Shown in pieces: positions 63,432 to 64,000 of a stretch of DNA of 64,000 nt. The number at the start of each line of letters is the position of its first letter. The first letter of the stretch is position 1. The DNA is from Myxococcus guangdongensis. GTDB lineage: Bacteria > Myxococcota > Myxococcia > Myxococcales > Myxococcaceae. The stretch spans positions 372,001 to 436,000 of the forward strand of contig NZ_JAJVKW010000004.1 of NCBI RefSeq assembly GCF_024198255.1, in the 5' to 3' direction. The notes below the pieces were generated by a model. The model saw nothing but the letters and a program-made list of their open reading frames with translations. It was not told the DNA's origin and searched no databases. A program made the position numbers and the translations under genes.

Positions 63432-64000
63432 ATGGAATTTGCTCTCGCCATTAGTCTTTTGGGGACGTCAATCCCGCTCACTGTTGCTCTTTTTAATGTT
63501 ATCTACCAAACAAAAGCTCTAAAGGAAACGCAGCTCTACGAGGCTCTGAAGCGCTCGGGAGACAAGGATAGCCCATTGATCCGGGCGAGCGCATCTGCAC
63601 TCATTGCAACAATCGGAAACTCTTCAGGTCCTCTGTTGTTTTCAAAGCCGCATCGGTCCACCGCAATCAATCATCTATCCACCAGCCTCCAGATAGAAGC
63701 AAATCCGACGGTCCTAGTTGCACTGCAGGACGGACTGCACAAGCTTGCAAAGAAATCCCCAGGCCTCGTCGCCAAAAGCATTGCAACGGCAAACGTCCGC
63801 ATCCATCGTGCGCTCGCCCACGCAATCACAACAAGCCAGCAAGTCGCGCGGCCACAGTCCGCTGAGGAACCGCATCCGACAGAAGTTTCTTCCCTCGGCT
63901 ATAATCAAGATACCATCGCATACTTACTCGAACTTTGGGGGAAGGAGGCTAAAAGGCGGCCACATCTCCCGCCGCATCATTATGAACCAGGTGCCCTGCC
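63432..64000 (+). CDS. Hypothetical membrane-anchored protein, cut by the window end
   Basis: From the ATG at 63432 an open frame of 189 codons runs off the end of the window. An N-terminal hydrophobic helix (AISLLGTSIPLTVALFNVIY) looks like a signal anchor with the rest cytosolic. Helical repeats follow, with SPLIRASASALIATIGNSSG and LQDGLHKLAKKSPGLVAKSI, resembling HEAT-like pairs. Codon use is more AT-rich than the host average, like the HEPN gene, so both may belong to one island. Function unknown; the missing C-terminus may hold the informative domain. Confidence 0.65.
   Translation, partial: MEFALAISLLGTSIPLTVALFNVIYQTKALKETQLYEALKRSGDKDSPLIRASASALIATIGNSSGPLLFSKPHRSTAINHLSTSLQIEANPTVLVALQDGLHKLAKKSPGLVAKSIATANVRIHRALAHAITTSQQVARPQSAEEPHPTEVSSLGYNQDTIAYLLELWGKEAKRRPHLPPHHYEPGAL

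Overview
The window is high-GC DNA from a myxobacterium, most likely Myxococcaceae (Myxococcus, Corallococcus or Pyxidicoccus type). The evidence is a complete nfs-type sporulation/surface-transport locus, TIGR02996 repeat-companion proteins, DUF5953 and DUF6310 proteins, many secreted lipoproteins, and an RHS giant. Assignments rest on reading protein motifs and gene order; no database search was run.

Layout. 1-2.1 kb: two unknown proteins and a stand-alone ribosomal L3 gene (rplC) with its own promoter and terminator. 2.4-14.9 kb: eight co-directional genes (two outer-membrane barrels, a TPR protein, a giant TPR protein, a TPR lipoprotein, a small periplasmic protein, an FHA/TonB-like inner-membrane protein and a third barrel). 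Their order and content match nfsA-H of Myxococcus xanthus, a paralogue of the gliding-motility Glt complex. Terminator-like hairpins sit at three internal junctions. 14.9-22 kb: a hypothetical protein, typA/bipA, an alpha/beta hydrolase translationally coupled to a PocR-domain sigma54 activator, and a divergent CDF metal exporter.

22-36 kb is an accessory, conflict-type region. It holds a DUF5953/DUF6310 candidate immunity-toxin pair whose toxin gene is frameshifted, and a 2395-residue RHS protein ending in a papain-fold toxin domain with no evident immunity gene. Further along are a DUF1801 gene, small lipoproteins, gene debris and an effector-like protein with an SPRV...QRM leader. A second protein with the same leader lies at 44-45.6 kb.

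36-50 kb: a secreted DUF6345 protein next to a lipoprotein, tandem TIGR02996 proteins, and a two-gene terpene cassette. The cassette is a class II cyclase with a DTDST motif overlapping a homologue of the mycobacterial tuberculosinol synthase Rv3378c, and looks like a small diterpene pathway. A PKD protein, a TonB-like lipoprotein and a metzincin operon follow.

50-61 kb: a family of small cysteine-rich lipoproteins, two of which look broken, one beneath a promoter-proximal array of twelve GGGGGAT heptamers. Next come a secreted metzincin with three FnIII repeats, a LysR/methyltransferase pair, a Vps62-like lipoprotein and a flavoprotein. The LysR/methyltransferase region is duplicated at 60.3-61.2 kb, where internal deletions fuse the two genes in frame. 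That copy ends exactly at a tRNA 3'-end-like sequence.

61.2-64 kb is AT-richer and looks acquired: a HEPN-domain protein, an IS3-family transposase remnant, and a 3'-truncated gene of unknown function.
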